Counted from the stretch's first letter, positions 1-8,692 are shown. The stretch: 64,000 nt of DNA from Alterluteimonas quercicellularis (GCF_021191635.1 NZ_JAIWPR010000019.1:1-64000); one strand, 5' to 3'. Notes: generated from the sequence alone by a model not told the origin. Made by a program: numbers and translations.

Positions 1-200
1 CGGGCCCGGTAGCGCTCGCGTGCCGCCCAGGCCGCCAGCAGGCGGTCGCGCGCCTCGCGCAGGCGGCCGGCCTCGGCGGCCGGCAGCCGCGCGAGCGCGT
101 CGTCGCCGAGCGCCGGCAGCCCGGCCTCGATCGCCGCGTCCACGTCGTCGTCGGCGAGCAGGGCCAGCAGCCGCCGCGGATCGGGCGGGGCGGTCGCCAT
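1..200 (-). CDS. Partial hypothetical protein (N-terminal 66 residues)
   Basis: The reading frame starts with ATG at 200 and runs off the left edge of the window. The visible part is rich in Ala, Leu, Asp and Arg (starts MATAPPDPRRLLALLADDDV) with no signal peptide or recognisable motif; it looks helical and soluble. Its start lies 5 bases after the stop of the enoyl-CoA hydratase on the same strand, so the two are probably co-transcribed. I do not recognise the family. Confidence 0.55.
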   Translation of the reverse strand, partial: MATAPPDPRRLLALLADDDVDAAIEAGLPALGDDALARLPAAEAGRLREARDRLLAAWAARERYRA

Positions 201-205
201 GCGCC

Positions 206-988
206 TCAGCGCCCGGCGAACCGCGGCTTGCGGCGTTCCAGGAACGCGCGGGTGCCCTCGCGCATGTCCTCGGTGGCGAACATCAGGCCGAACTGCGCGG
301 TCTCGAAGGCGAGGCCCTCGCCGAGCGCGCACTCGCCGCCGGCGTGCACGCAGTCCAGGACGCCGCGCAGCGCCAGCGGCGCGGCCTCGGCGAGCCCGGC
401 GGCCAGCGTGCGGGTCGCCTCGGCCAGCTCGGCGGCGGGCACGACCCGGTTGACCACGCCCAGCGCCAGCGCCCGGGCGGCGTCGATCGGTGCGCCGGTC
501 AGGCACAGCTCCAGGGTCGCGGCGCGGCCGGCCAGGCGCAGCAGGCGCTGGGTGCCGCCGAAGCCCGGGATCAGCCCCAGGTTGATCTCGGGCTGGCCGA
601 GCCTGGCGGTGTCGGCGGCGATGCGCAGGTGGCAGGCCATGGCCAGTTCCAGCCCGCCGCCGAGCGCGAAGCCGTTGATCGCGGCGATCACCGGCTTCGG
701 GAAGGTCTCGATGCTGCGCATCAGCCGCTGCCCGCGCTGCGAGAAGTCCCGTCCGGCCACCGCCGGCAGGTCGGCCATCTCGGCAATGTCGGCGCCGGCC
801 ACGAAGGCCTTGGCGCCGGCGCCGGTGAGGACCACGACCCGCACCGAGGCGTCGTCCGCGGCGGCGTCGAAGGCGGCCTGCAGGGCGTCGAGCGTGGCGG
901 CGTTCAAGGCGTTCAGCTTGTCCGGGCGGTGGACCGTCAGGGTCCGGACGGCGCCCTCGTCGGCGCTCAGCAACAGCGGTTCGGTCAT
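206..988 (-). CDS. Enoyl-CoA hydratase (crotonase family)
   Basis: A 260-residue protein of typical crotonase length. It should hydrate trans-2-enoyl-CoA to 3-hydroxyacyl-CoA in fatty-acid beta-oxidation, in the cytoplasm. Both catalytic glutamates are visible: E114 in GGGLELAMACH and E134 in GQPEINLGLIPG, followed by the family motif GFGGTQRL. The oxyanion-hole segment AFVAGADIAEM lies near residue 65. Start ATG at 988. The next gene on the strand begins 5 bases after its stop. The exact acyl chain preference cannot be read from sequence. Confidence 0.9.
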   Translation of the reverse strand: MTEPLLLSADEGAVRTLTVHRPDKLNALNAATLDALQAAFDAAADDASVRVVVLTGAGAKAFVAGADIAEMADLPAVAGRDFSQRGQRLMRSIETFPKPVIAAINGFALGGGLELAMACHLRIAADTARLGQPEINLGLIPGFGGTQRLLRLAGRAATLELCLTGAPIDAARALALGVVNRVVPAAELAEATRTLAAGLAEAAPLALRGVLDCVHAGGECALGEGLAFETAQFGLMFATEDMREGTRAFLERRKPRFAGR

Positions 989-1252
989 GTCGGCGGCGGT
1001 CTCGTCGGGTGGTTCGTCGGAAAGGCGTTCGGATTGCGTTCGGAAGGGGTTCGGGCCGGGTTAAACGGCCTCGACATCGATGAACGCCGGGGCCGCCGGG
1101 AACTCGCGGCAGGGCGTTTTGTCGATAGGATGCGCCAGTGGCGGTCCGGACCGCCCGTCGCTATGCTAACGCGTTCGTTCGTTGCGCCTCCCGGCGCATG
1201 CGGGCGTCGCCCCCAACCGGACACAACCGGAAACTCCCTGGAGATCCACCGC

Positions 1253-1957
1253 ATGAAGTTGCGTTTGCTTGCCGCCAGCCTGGCGGCACTGAGCCTCACT
1301 GCCGGCAGCCTGGCGGCGCAGGATACCTCGACGGAGCAGGGCCGGCTGAGCTACGCGCTCGGATACGACCTGGGCCGCAACCTGATCGAAAGCGGCGAGC
1401 AGATCGACGTCAACACCGTCGTGCGCGCGGTGCAGGACGGCTACGCCCGCCGCGACCCCACCGTGCCGGTGGAGCAGCTGCGCACCGCGGTCGAGAGCAT
1501 GCAGCAGCGCCAGCTGGCCAAGGCCCGCGCCGAGTTCGAGCGCGTGTCCGCCGAGAACAAGACCCGCAGCGACGCCTTCCTCGCCGAGAACCGCGGCAAG
1601 TCCGGCGTGCAGACCCTGCCCGGCGGCGTGCAGTATCGCGTCGTCGAGGCCGGCAGCGGCGCCAAGCCGACGCCCAACAGCCAGGTGACGATCAACTACA
1701 AGGGCAGCCTGACCACCGGCCAGACCTTCGTGGACACCAACGTCGCCCAGCAGGGCCAGCAGGCCGGCCCGGTCAGCGTGCGCATCAACGAGATCCCGCT
1801 GGTGGGCCTGCGCGAAGCACTGGCGCAGATGCCGACGGGCGCGCGCTGGGAGATCGTGCTGCCGCCGGACAAGGCCTACGGCAACACCCCGCAGTCGCCG
1901 ATCGGCCCGAACCAGGCCGTCGTGTTCGACGTCAAGCTGGTCAGCATCGGCCAGTAA
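1253..1957 (+). CDS. FKBP-type peptidyl-prolyl cis-trans isomerase (FkpA/Mip-like)
   Basis: A 234-residue exported folding helper that isomerises X-Pro bonds in the periplasm or at the outer membrane. Residues 1-22 form a signal peptide ending in a SLAAQ-type cleavage site. Residues about 30-120 match the helical FKBP_N dimerisation region (LSYALGYDLGRN), and residues about 125-234 are the FKBP fold (VTINYKGSLTTGQTFVDT, PPDKAYGN). The open frame extends far upstream, but the signal peptide and the GGAG at about 1240 fix the start at 1253. A strong terminator follows 48 bases after the stop, so it is probably monocistronic. Confidence 0.93.
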   Translation: MKLRLLAASLAALSLTAGSLAAQDTSTEQGRLSYALGYDLGRNLIESGEQIDVNTVVRAVQDGYARRDPTVPVEQLRTAVESMQQRQLAKARAEFERVSAENKTRSDAFLAENRGKSGVQTLPGGVQYRVVEAGSGAKPTPNSQVTINYKGSLTTGQTFVDTNVAQQGQQAGPVSVRINEIPLVGLREALAQMPTGARWEIVLPPDKAYGNTPQSPIGPNQAVVFDVKLVSIGQ

Positions 1958-2005
1958 GCCTCTGCGCGGGCGGCCTCGCCGCCGTCCGCGATCCGGTGCA
2001 CGCAG

Positions 2006-2035
2006 AAAGGCCCGCGACTTCGGTCGCGGGCCTTT
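2006..2035 (+). terminator. Intrinsic terminator after the FKBP isomerase gene
   Basis: A 13-bp perfect stem (AAAGGCCCGCGAC paired with its complement) around a TTCG tetraloop. The 3' arm ends in CCTTTCCGTT, and the 5' A-run gives a reasonable signal for transcription from the other side too. It separates the isomerase gene from the convergent virD4 gene. Confidence 0.9.
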
Positions 2036-2104
2036 CCGTTCGGGCATGCGGCCGCGCGCGCGGGGTTCCCCGGCGCCCGGCCGAGATCTCCGCAGGGTCG
2101 GGCG

Positions 2105-3874
2105 CTACTTCGCGGCGTCGAAGGTCTGGGCGGCGACCGGGCGCCGGTCCGGCGGCGCGCCGCCGGCCGCAGTGCCGGAGACCGCGGTGCGCGCCCGCGG
2201 CGTCTCCAGGTCCACCACCGGGATGCCGACCTTGGGCAGCAGCCGCTGGGTGAAGTAGCGGTCCTGGTAGTAGCGGATCTTGCGGCACAGAACCGGATGG
2301 GCGAGGCCTTCGTAGAGGACGATCTCCTTCTCGGGGCCCATCGCCTTGAGCTCCTGCGGCAGCATCAGCGCGCGCTTCTCCATCACCTCGTTGTCGGACA
2401 CGCCGCGGCCCTGGCCGTGCGAGCGCGTGCGGCTGCGCCGGCGCACGGTGGTGTAGCCGAGCATCTCGGAGTAGTCGTTGGCGTCCTGCTGCTCCCTGGG
2501 GGCGTAGATGATCTGCAGGGCGTGGTTGGTGATGATGGTGCGCGACAGTTCCTTGCCGTAGACCGCGTCGAGCTGGGCCATGGACTGGATGATCGGCAGC
2601 AGCCGCAGGTTGTAGCCGGCCATGTAGGCGACCGCCTTGGCGATGATGTCGACGCGACCGATGGCGGTGAACTCGTCCATCAGCAGCAGGCACTGGTGCT
2701 TGAGCGTCTTGTCGTTCTGCGGCAGGACCTTGGTGTTGACGTTGATGAGCTGGCTGAAGAAGAGGTTCACGATCAGCCGCGCCTCGGCCAGCTTGTTGGG
2801 CTGGATGCCGACGTAGATCGTCATGCGGCGGCGGCGCACGTCGTTGAGGTCGAAGTCGTCGGCGGAGGTGGCGGCATCGAGGACGGGGTTGAGCCAGGGG
2901 TTGAGCGGCTCCTTGAAGGTGCCCACGATCGAGGCGAAGGTGACGTCGGCCTGGGACAGCAGCCCGGCGAACGCGGTGCGCGCATGCGGGCTCAGGAACG
3001 GCGCCTGGGCGAGGGTCTGCAGGTAGGGCTTGAGCTCGCCGCCGTCGCCGGCGGACAGGCGCAGGATGGCGCCGAGGGTGGGGCGCTCGGCCTCGGGTTC
3101 GGCCTCGGCGCGCTCGAACAGGTACAGGGCGAAGGCGAGGAAGGCGTTGCGCGCCTGGCTGACCCAGAACTTGTCCTTGTCGTCGCCGTCGGGGTAGAGC
3201 ATGGCGGCGATGCTCTGCAGGTCGGACACCCGGAAGGCCGGATCGGTCGAGACGTAGGTCATCGGGTTCCAGCGGTGGGTGCGCCGGTCCTCGGCGAAGG
3301 GATTGAAGAGGTAGATCTCGTGGCCGATCGACTTGCGCCAGCCGGAGGTGAGGTCGAAGTTCTCCTGCTTGATGTCGAGGACGACGGCCGATTCGCGGTA
3401 GTCGAGCAGGTTGGGGATGACCACGCCCACGCCCTTGCCGGAGCGGGTGGGGGCGGCGAGGATCACGAACTGCTGTCCGTCCAGTCGCAGCAGGCGCCCG
3501 CTCATCTTGCCCACGACGATGCCGCGGTCGGAGCGGCCGAGGAAGCCCTTGCTGGCCAGGTCGGTCAGCCCGGCGAAGCGCGCGCGGCCGTGCAGGTTGC
3601 GGTGGCTGCGCAGCTTGAACAGCATGACCAGGAACGAGGCCCAGACCAGCAGGGCCAGGCCGAAGCCGATGCCGCCGGCGGTCCACAGGCGGCCCGAGTA
3701 CTGGGCGACCTGGGGATGGTCGATGACCCGGATGTACTCGTACCAGGTCCCGATCCCGAGCAGGCCGGTGTCGAGACCGAGGAACATCAGCGCCAGGTAG
3801 CCCGACAGGTACAGCCCGCCCACCAGGGCGAGCGCCGTCAGGACCAGGGCGATGGAAAGGCGGGAGTTGTTCAC
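2105..3874 (-). CDS. virD4: VirD4 coupling protein ATPase of the type IV secretion system
   Basis: A 589-residue T4SS coupling protein, expected to recruit substrates at the inner membrane and drive them into the VirB channel. Two N-terminal membrane helices (about 7-32 and 66-87) precede a TraG/VirD4 ATPase domain with Walker A APTRSGKG at 141-148 and Walker B LLLMDEFTAIG near 395. In characterised Xanthomonas systems the VirD4 all-alpha domain binds the XVIPCD tail of antibacterial effectors; that role is inferred here. It is the second gene of a two-gene minus-strand operon, 61 bases after the coiled-coil gene and divergent from the virB operon. Stop at 2105, convergent with the FKBP gene. 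Confidence 0.95.
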   Translation of the reverse strand: MNNSRLSIALVLTALALVGGLYLSGYLALMFLGLDTGLLGIGTWYEYIRVIDHPQVAQYSGRLWTAGGIGFGLALLVWASFLVMLFKLRSHRNLHGRARFAGLTDLASKGFLGRSDRGIVVGKMSGRLLRLDGQQFVILAAPTRSGKGVGVVIPNLLDYRESAVVLDIKQENFDLTSGWRKSIGHEIYLFNPFAEDRRTHRWNPMTYVSTDPAFRVSDLQSIAAMLYPDGDDKDKFWVSQARNAFLAFALYLFERAEAEPEAERPTLGAILRLSAGDGGELKPYLQTLAQAPFLSPHARTAFAGLLSQADVTFASIVGTFKEPLNPWLNPVLDAATSADDFDLNDVRRRRMTIYVGIQPNKLAEARLIVNLFFSQLINVNTKVLPQNDKTLKHQCLLLMDEFTAIGRVDIIAKAVAYMAGYNLRLLPIIQSMAQLDAVYGKELSRTIITNHALQIIYAPREQQDANDYSEMLGYTTVRRRSRTRSHGQGRGVSDNEVMEKRALMLPQELKAMGPEKEIVLYEGLAHPVLCRKIRYYQDRYFTQRLLPKVGIPVVDLETPRARTAVSGTAAGGAPPDRRPVAAQTFDAAK

Positions 3875-3935
3875 GGTCGGGGCTTCGCTCGGAAGGGGGG
3901 CGGGCCGGATCGGCGCTTGCGCGCGCGGTACGGGC

Positions 3936-4532
3936 TCAGGGCGCGCCGTCGGCGGGCGGCCCGGGCGGCGGGGCGACGCTGGTGTCGATCAGCACGTATT
4001 CCTCGTTCCGGTCCCAGCGCGGCAGGCCGGCCTCCAGCTTCAGGCAGGGCCGGCCGTCGCAGGAGGTGATGGCGACCTGCTGCAGCGCCTCGAGCACCTC
4101 CGCGCGGACCTGGGCGCGCTCGGCGCGCTGCACGTTCTGCCACGCCCAGAAGGCGGTGCCGGCCACGACCACCAGCATCGCCGCGCCGATCGAGATGATC
4201 GAGCGCCAGCTCAGCGCCTGCATGCGCCGGCCGATCTGGTCCTGTTCGCGTTGCAGTTCGGCCGCGGCGCGGCGCAGGCGCTCGCCGGACTCGTCCAGCG
4301 AGCGGGTGAGCGCGCCTACTTCCTTCGAAAGCCCCTCGCGCACGGCCTGGCGCGCATGATCAGCCAGTTCGGCCTTGCCGGCGGCGACCGCCGAGCGCAC
4401 CGCGTCCCCCGACCGCTGCAGGCCTTCCGCGGCCGCCTGCTGCTGCGCCGCCGCCTGCTCGCATTGCTGGGTGAGGTGCGCGGCGAGCAGCGCCGCGTTC
4501 GCGACGAAATCTTCGATGCGTGACGAATCCAT
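3936..4532 (-). CDS. Coiled-coil single-pass membrane protein upstream of virD4
   Basis: 198 residues from the ATG at 4532. Residues about 8-105 are Ala/Gln/Glu-rich and charged with heptad-like spacing (QQCEQAAAQQQAAAEGLQ), consistent with a cytoplasmic coiled coil. One membrane helix follows at about 113-130 (SIISIGAAMLVVVAGTAFWAW). The roughly 65-residue periplasmic tail contains two cysteines (TSCDGRPCLK) and ends Pro-rich. It is first in the operon with virD4, so it probably acts with the coupling protein. The layout recalls MbeB/relaxation-type accessory proteins of mobilisable plasmids, which would make it a relic of a conjugative ancestor, but no specific motif proves this. Function unknown. 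Confidence 0.75.
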   Translation of the reverse strand: MDSSRIEDFVANAALLAAHLTQQCEQAAAQQQAAAEGLQRSGDAVRSAVAAGKAELADHARQAVREGLSKEVGALTRSLDESGERLRRAAAELQREQDQIGRRMQALSWRSIISIGAAMLVVVAGTAFWAWQNVQRAERAQVRAEVLEALQQVAITSCDGRPCLKLEAGLPRWDRNEEYVLIDTSVAPPPGPPADGAP

Positions 4533-5075
4533 GGCCGAGCCCGGGCAGCTGCAGAAAAAGGCCTTCGATGCTATTCGATCGATCTTGCCAGAACCACGCC
4601 GCGGTTTGAAACAGTTCCCTGGGAGCATGCGCGAGGCGGCGGCCCGCCGCCGCGGGGGCGACGGGATGCCGGCCGTGTACGAAGGTACGGTTGACTAGAC
4701 GCCCCGGTACGGATTACCGTCTCGCCGCCTGCGTGGGAGAGGCGCGGGACGCAACGCATTGGCTGGTCCGCATGGGTCGCGGGCCCGTCGGAGGCGCGTT
4801 CGATGGGGTGCATGCCAAAGGGGGAAGGCAAGGGATGGAATCTCGCTCGCGTTCGTGGATCGGTCGTGGTGTCGTGCGCATCGCCGGTCCGTTCGTGCCG
4901 CACATTGCAATGTGTCCGGCGTCACATGTTCGCGATCAGCCCGTTGCCTCCTCTCCCCGGCGCGATTAGCGTGCCGCGCCCCCATGCCGTCCATACCGAA
5001 CCGTACCGGTCCCCGCGTGCTTCGTTGCCGTCCGGCACGCGCGGCCTTTCCATGTCCTCACTTCGTAGCGAAGCC
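4533..5075. promoter_or_regulatory. Divergent promoter region between the virD4 and virB operons
   Basis: 543 bases without a convincing gene separate the divergent virD4 and virB7 operons, so promoters for both must lie here. The clearest element is a perfect 14-bp palindrome at 4901-4914, listed separately. The sequence nearest 4532 is comparatively AT-rich. I could not place a confident -35/-10 pair for either direction. Several open frames cross it, but they conflict with each other and look like GC artefacts. Confidence 0.6.
4901..4914. promoter_or_regulatory. Perfect 14-bp palindrome, candidate operator
   Basis: CACATTGCAATGTG reads identically on both strands and lies 162 bp before the virB7 ATG, inside the divergent virD4/virB promoter region. 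It is AT-richer than its surroundings. The symmetry suits a homodimeric helix-turn-helix regulator. It resembles neither the CpxR direct repeat nor a full Clp/CRP site (TGTGA-N6-TCACA), so the binding protein is unknown. Confidence 0.5.
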
Positions 5076-5540
5076 ATGAACCGTCTCCTTTCGCGTCGCC
5101 TCGTTCCCGCTCTCGTCGTCGTCCCGGTGCTGGTGCTGGCCGGTTGTGCCACGCCGGAGGCGCCCGACCTGCGCGGGCGCTGGACGCCGGTCAACCGCTA
5201 TTCCGAGGCGCCGCAGGCCATTCCGCTGCAGCAGGCCTACCTGTTCCAGGCCTCGCCGATGGACGGCACGCTCAAGACCATGCTCACCCGCTGGGCGCGC
5301 GACTCGAAGCGCAGCCTGTCGTACCTGCACGCCAACGACTACACCCTGCACGCACCGGTCGCCGACATCCGCTCCACCAACGTGCAGGAGGCCGCTGCGG
5401 CGCTGTCGTCCGCCTATGCCGCGCAGGGCGTCGTGGTGACCGCCGACCAGTCGCAGATCGTGGTGCGCGGGGCGGTCGGCCAGCCCGCTGCGGGCGGCTC
5501 CGCCGCGTCCGCCGACGCCGTCGCTCCGGGCAGCGAGTGA
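5076..5540 (+). CDS. virB7: VirB7 lipoprotein with N0-like domain
   Basis: 154 residues with a lipoprotein signal whose lipobox LAGC places the lipidated cysteine at position 24. The next segment (DLRGRWTPVNRYSEAP) fits the short VirB7 tail that binds the VirB9 C-terminal domain. Residues about 58-130 match the N0/secretin-short fold (MDGTLKTMLTRWARDSKRS, a hydrophobic TVHAPVAD-type strand and the VTADQSQIVV end). Ordinary VirB7 proteins are about 50 residues; the extra N0 domain is characteristic of the Xanthomonadaceae T4SS. An in-frame ATG at 5052 would add 8 residues before the signal peptide; 5076 is preferred because it gives a classical signal. Confidence 0.9.
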   Translation: MNRLLSRRLVPALVVVPVLVLAGCATPEAPDLRGRWTPVNRYSEAPQAIPLQQAYLFQASPMDGTLKTMLTRWARDSKRSLSYLHANDYTLHAPVADIRSTNVQEAAAALSSAYAAQGVVVTADQSQIVVRGAVGQPAAGGSAASADAVAPGSE

Positions 5541-5649
5541 CGACATGCGGGGGCAGGGGGAAGTGGGCGATCGGCGCGCGCGAGCGGCAGCGCTCCTAGC
5601 GCCCCTCGTGGCCCTCGGCCTCGTGGATTCGGAAATTCCTGCCGGCGAT

Positions 5650-5667
5650 CCCGCCGGCGCCGGCGGG
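5650..5667. promoter_or_regulatory. 18-bp GC palindrome between virB7 and virB8
   Basis: CCCGCCGGCGCCGGCGGG is perfectly self-complementary and lies 109 bp after the virB7 stop and 60 bp before the virB8 start. The virB7-virB8 gap (186 bp) is the longest in the first half of the operon. With no U-run it is not a classical terminator; it could stabilise the 3' end of a virB7 transcript or attenuate readthrough. Confidence 0.4.
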
Positions 5668-5726
5668 CCGCAGTCGCGGGATCGCGCGTTTCATCCGGTG
5701 CGCGAGATCGCATCCAACAGGACCGC

Positions 5727-6683
5727 ATGATGTTCGGAAAGAAGAAAGACACCGCCAAGATCGAGCAGGCCGTCGCCGGCGCCGTCGACTACGAGGTGAC
5801 GATCGCGAGCCAGGCGCGTCGCAGCGAGCGCCGCGCCTGGATCGTGGCCTGGTGCGCGATCGCGCTGTCGCTGATCCTGGCCGGCGGCTACTTCCTGTTC
5901 CTGCCGTTGAAGGAGAAGGTGCCTTACCTGGTCATGGCCGATCCCTACACCGGCACGGCCACCGTGGCGCGGCTGGGCAACTTCAACGACCAGACCATCA
6001 CCACGTCCGAGGCGATCAACAAGAGCAACGTGGCGCAGTTCGTGCTGGCCCGCGAGTCCTACGACTCCGGCCTGGTCGGGCAGCGGAACTGGCGCACGAC
6101 CCTTTCGATGGCCGGCCCGGCAGTGTCGCCGGCCTACACCAACCTGCATTCGGAACGGAATCCCGAGCGGCCTTACCGCATCTACGGGACCGGCCGGGCG
6201 ATCCGCGTGCGAATCCTCAGCATCGTGCTGATCGGCGGCGAGCAAGGGCAGCGTCCGAAGGGCGCGACGGTGCGGTTCCAGCGCAGCATCTACGACAAGA
6301 CCCGGGCGACGTCCACGCCGCTGGACACCAAGATCGCCACGATGGAGTTCACCTACAATCCGGACCTTCGGCTGAACGAAGAAGATCGTCTGCTCAATCC
6401 GCTCGGATTCCGGGTGACCAACTATCGCGTGGACGACGACTTCTCCGGCGCGCCGGTGCCGGGCGAGTCCGCTGCCCCGGCGTCCGCCCAGCCTGGCGTG
6501 CCCGGCGCCGCCGCGCCTGCCGGCGCGCCGAGCGTTCCGGCCACCGATCCTGCCGTCGCTCCCGCGCCCGGCGCCGACGGGCAGCCGCCGGCCTCGGACT
6601 CGCCGGCCGATGCATTCCCCGAATCTCCGTTCCCCGAAGAGCCGCCTGCGGCCGCCCCCGCTACTGGAGTCAGCACGCGATGA
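5727..6683 (+). CDS. virB8: VirB8 inner-membrane T4SS protein
   Basis: 318 residues. A basic cytoplasmic N-terminus (about 1-37) is followed by one membrane helix (about 38-60, ending LAGGYFLFLPL) and a periplasmic VirB8 NTF2-like domain to about residue 240. The Pro/Ala-rich tail of some 75 residues (to 318) is longer than in plasmid VirB8 proteins. VirB8 is the assembly scaffold contacting VirB9, VirB10 and the inner-membrane complex. Start is ATG at 5727 (ATG at 5730 is equally possible). The stop overlaps the virB9 start as ATGA, implying translational coupling. Confidence 0.94.
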   Translation: MMFGKKKDTAKIEQAVAGAVDYEVTIASQARRSERRAWIVAWCAIALSLILAGGYFLFLPLKEKVPYLVMADPYTGTATVARLGNFNDQTITTSEAINKSNVAQFVLARESYDSGLVGQRNWRTTLSMAGPAVSPAYTNLHSERNPERPYRIYGTGRAIRVRILSIVLIGGEQGQRPKGATVRFQRSIYDKTRATSTPLDTKIATMEFTYNPDLRLNEEDRLLNPLGFRVTNYRVDDDFSGAPVPGESAAPASAQPGVPGAAAPAGAPSVPATDPAVAPAPGADGQPPASDSPADAFPESPFPEEPPAAAPATGVSTR

Positions 6684-7456
6684 GCCTGTCACTACGAAAT
6701 CGTCTGCGCTTCGGCCTCGTCCTGGCGCTGGCCTACGTGGTCCTTCCCGCCGCCGCCCAGGTCGTGCAGGAGTACGAGTACCAACCCGACGGCATCTACC
6801 AGATCCGGACCGGCGTCGGCATCACGACCCAGATCGAGCTGAGCCCGAACGAAGAGATCCTCGACTACAGCACCGGCTTCAGCGGCGGCTGGGATCTGAC
6901 CCGGCGCGGGAACGTGTTCTACCTCAAGCCGAAGAACGTCGACGTCGACACCAACATGCTGGTGCGCACCGCGGCGCACTCCTACATCTTCGAGCTGAAG
7001 GTGGTCGCCACCGACTGGCGCGCGCTCGACCAGGCGAAGAGCGCCGGCGTCCATTACCGGGTGCGCTTCATCTACCCGGGCGGCACCGATTTCGGCCCCA
7101 GCCCCGACGAGGACGCCGAGCCGGTCGAGACGACCTCCGAAATCAGCACCCGGCTCGAACCCGGGCGCGCCTACCACTTCGGCTACGACTATTCCTTCCA
7201 CAAGCGGCATCCGGCCTGGCTGGTGCCCAGCACTGTCTACGACGACGGCCGCTTCACCTACGTCCGCATGGACCTGACCCGCTTTCCGACCGGCAACTTC
7301 CCGGTCGTGCTCGGGCGGCAGACGGAATCCGGCGAGGACTTCATCATCAACACCACCGTCGAAGGCGACACGATCATCGTTCACGGGACCTATCCGTACC
7401 TGGTGATCCGCCATGGAGACAACGTCGTCGGCCTGCGCAGGAGCTCCCAACCGTGA
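6680..7456 (+). CDS. virB9: VirB9 outer-membrane core complex protein
   Basis: 258 residues with a Sec signal peptide ending around residue 27 (LALAYVVLPAAAQ). The mature protein has the CagX/VirB9 layout: an N-terminal beta domain (YQIRTGVGITTQIELSPNE) and a C-terminal beta sandwich that pairs with VirB7 (YSFHKRHPAWLVPSTVYDDG, then FTYVRM). With VirB7 and VirB10 it builds the periplasm-spanning core. ATGA overlap with virB8 upstream and GTGA overlap with virB10 downstream. Confidence 0.95.
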   Translation: MSLSLRNRLRFGLVLALAYVVLPAAAQVVQEYEYQPDGIYQIRTGVGITTQIELSPNEEILDYSTGFSGGWDLTRRGNVFYLKPKNVDVDTNMLVRTAAHSYIFELKVVATDWRALDQAKSAGVHYRVRFIYPGGTDFGPSPDEDAEPVETTSEISTRLEPGRAYHFGYDYSFHKRHPAWLVPSTVYDDGRFTYVRMDLTRFPTGNFPVVLGRQTESGEDFIINTTVEGDTIIVHGTYPYLVIRHGDNVVGLRRSSQP

Positions 7457-8673
7457 GCCAGAACATTCCTCCCAATCCCCCCGAGCAGCCGGATCCGGCC
7501 GATCAGCCGTACGAGTCGAATCCCTACCAGGCCGGCCGCCGCCAGACGGTTCCGGACCTCGACGCCGAGGCGCCCACGCTGCGTTCGGAGGACGTGCAGC
7601 GCCTGAATCGCAAGGCGCTGCTGTTCCTCGCGGGCATCGTCGTCCTGCTGGTGCTCGGCGCCATCTGGCTGTTCGGCAGCGCGTTGTCCGGAGGCGACGA
7701 AGACCAGGGGCGGCGCTCGCGGGGCGAGCAGGTCGTGATCCCGGAGGCGCCGCGCGACGTCGCGCTGCCCGAGCTTCCCCCCGTGGCGGAGCCCATGCCC
7801 CAGCCCGAGCTTCCGCCGCTGCCCGTCGTCCAGGACGAGCCGCCTCCTGCATCGCGGTCCTCGCTGCCGAGCACCGACATGTTCTCGAGCCGGGAACTGT
7901 CCTTGCTTCAGCGCCGGATGCAGGACGTGGCGGGGGGGAGCTTCGGACAGCAGGGGCCTGGCGGCATGATGTCCCCGGACGAGTACTCGAGGCGCATGGC
8001 GGAACTGAGTAGCGGAGCGGGCGCCGGCGAGGGCGCCCAGCAGCTGTCCTCGCGAGACGCGCCCACCAGCGCACGCCCGATCTACAACCCGGACACGCTC
8101 ATGGTGCGCGGCACGTACATCCGCTGCGTGCTCGAAACGCGGGTGATCACCGACATTCCCGGCTTCACGTCCTGCGTGGTGACCGAGCCGGTGTACTCGA
8201 TCAACGGACGCCGCCTGCTGCTGCCGAAGGGGTCCAAGGTCTCCGGGACCTACGGCAACGACGGCGCATACGGCAACCGCGTCGCGGTGGTCTGGGACCG
8301 CGTCACCACGCCCAACGGACTGGACGTCTCGATGAGCAGCCCGGGCGTCGACAACCTGGGCAGCGCGGGGCATCCCGGCCACTACGACGCGCACTGGCCG
8401 GAACGCATCACCTCCGCGCTCCTGATCAGTCTCGTCAGCGACGCGTTCAAGTACCTCGGCGCCGAGTACGGCCCGCAGCGCAACGAGATCGGCGAAGGCG
8501 GCATCGTGGTGCAGAATCCCTACGAGAGCAACACTGCGCGCACGATGGAGCGGATCGCCAACATGGCGGTCGACGACGCCATGCGCCGGCGCCCGACGGT
8601 CACCATCAACCAGGGCACGGTGGTCAACGTCTACGTCGCGCGCGACGTGGACTTCTCCGGCGTGCTGCGCTGA
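7453..8673 (+). CDS. virB10: VirB10 energy-sensing core protein
   Basis: 406 residues from a GTG start embedded in the virB9 stop (GTGA). A Pro-rich cytoplasmic N-terminus is followed by a membrane helix at about 54-77 (LLFLAGIVVLLVLGAIWLF), a Pro/Glu-rich periplasmic linker (about 95-135) and the TrbI/VirB10 beta-barrel domain (about 200-406; TYIRCVLETRVITDIPGF, LLPKGSKVSGTY, VTTPNGLDVSMSSPG). The antenna region that forms the outer-membrane pore lies in SSPGVDNLG and the following hydrophobic stretch. VirB10 spans both membranes and is thought to relay ATPase energy to the outer pore. Confidence 0.95.
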   Translation: MSQNIPPNPPEQPDPADQPYESNPYQAGRRQTVPDLDAEAPTLRSEDVQRLNRKALLFLAGIVVLLVLGAIWLFGSALSGGDEDQGRRSRGEQVVIPEAPRDVALPELPPVAEPMPQPELPPLPVVQDEPPPASRSSLPSTDMFSSRELSLLQRRMQDVAGGSFGQQGPGGMMSPDEYSRRMAELSSGAGAGEGAQQLSSRDAPTSARPIYNPDTLMVRGTYIRCVLETRVITDIPGFTSCVVTEPVYSINGRRLLLPKGSKVSGTYGNDGAYGNRVAVVWDRVTTPNGLDVSMSSPGVDNLGSAGHPGHYDAHWPERITSALLISLVSDAFKYLGAEYGPQRNEIGEGGIVVQNPYESNTARTMERIANMAVDDAMRRRPTVTINQGTVVNVYVARDVDFSGVLR

Positions 8674-8692
8674 GCGAACACGGAGCGGACTC

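Noticed and set aside
20..1252. Upstream extension of the FKBP gene frame
   Set aside because: The signal peptide and ribosome site place the start at 1253; the extension is antisense to the enoyl-CoA hydratase.
4571..4994. Short open frames in the virD4/virB gap
   Set aside because: Several mutually overlapping Arg/Pro-rich frames with no ribosome site or motif.
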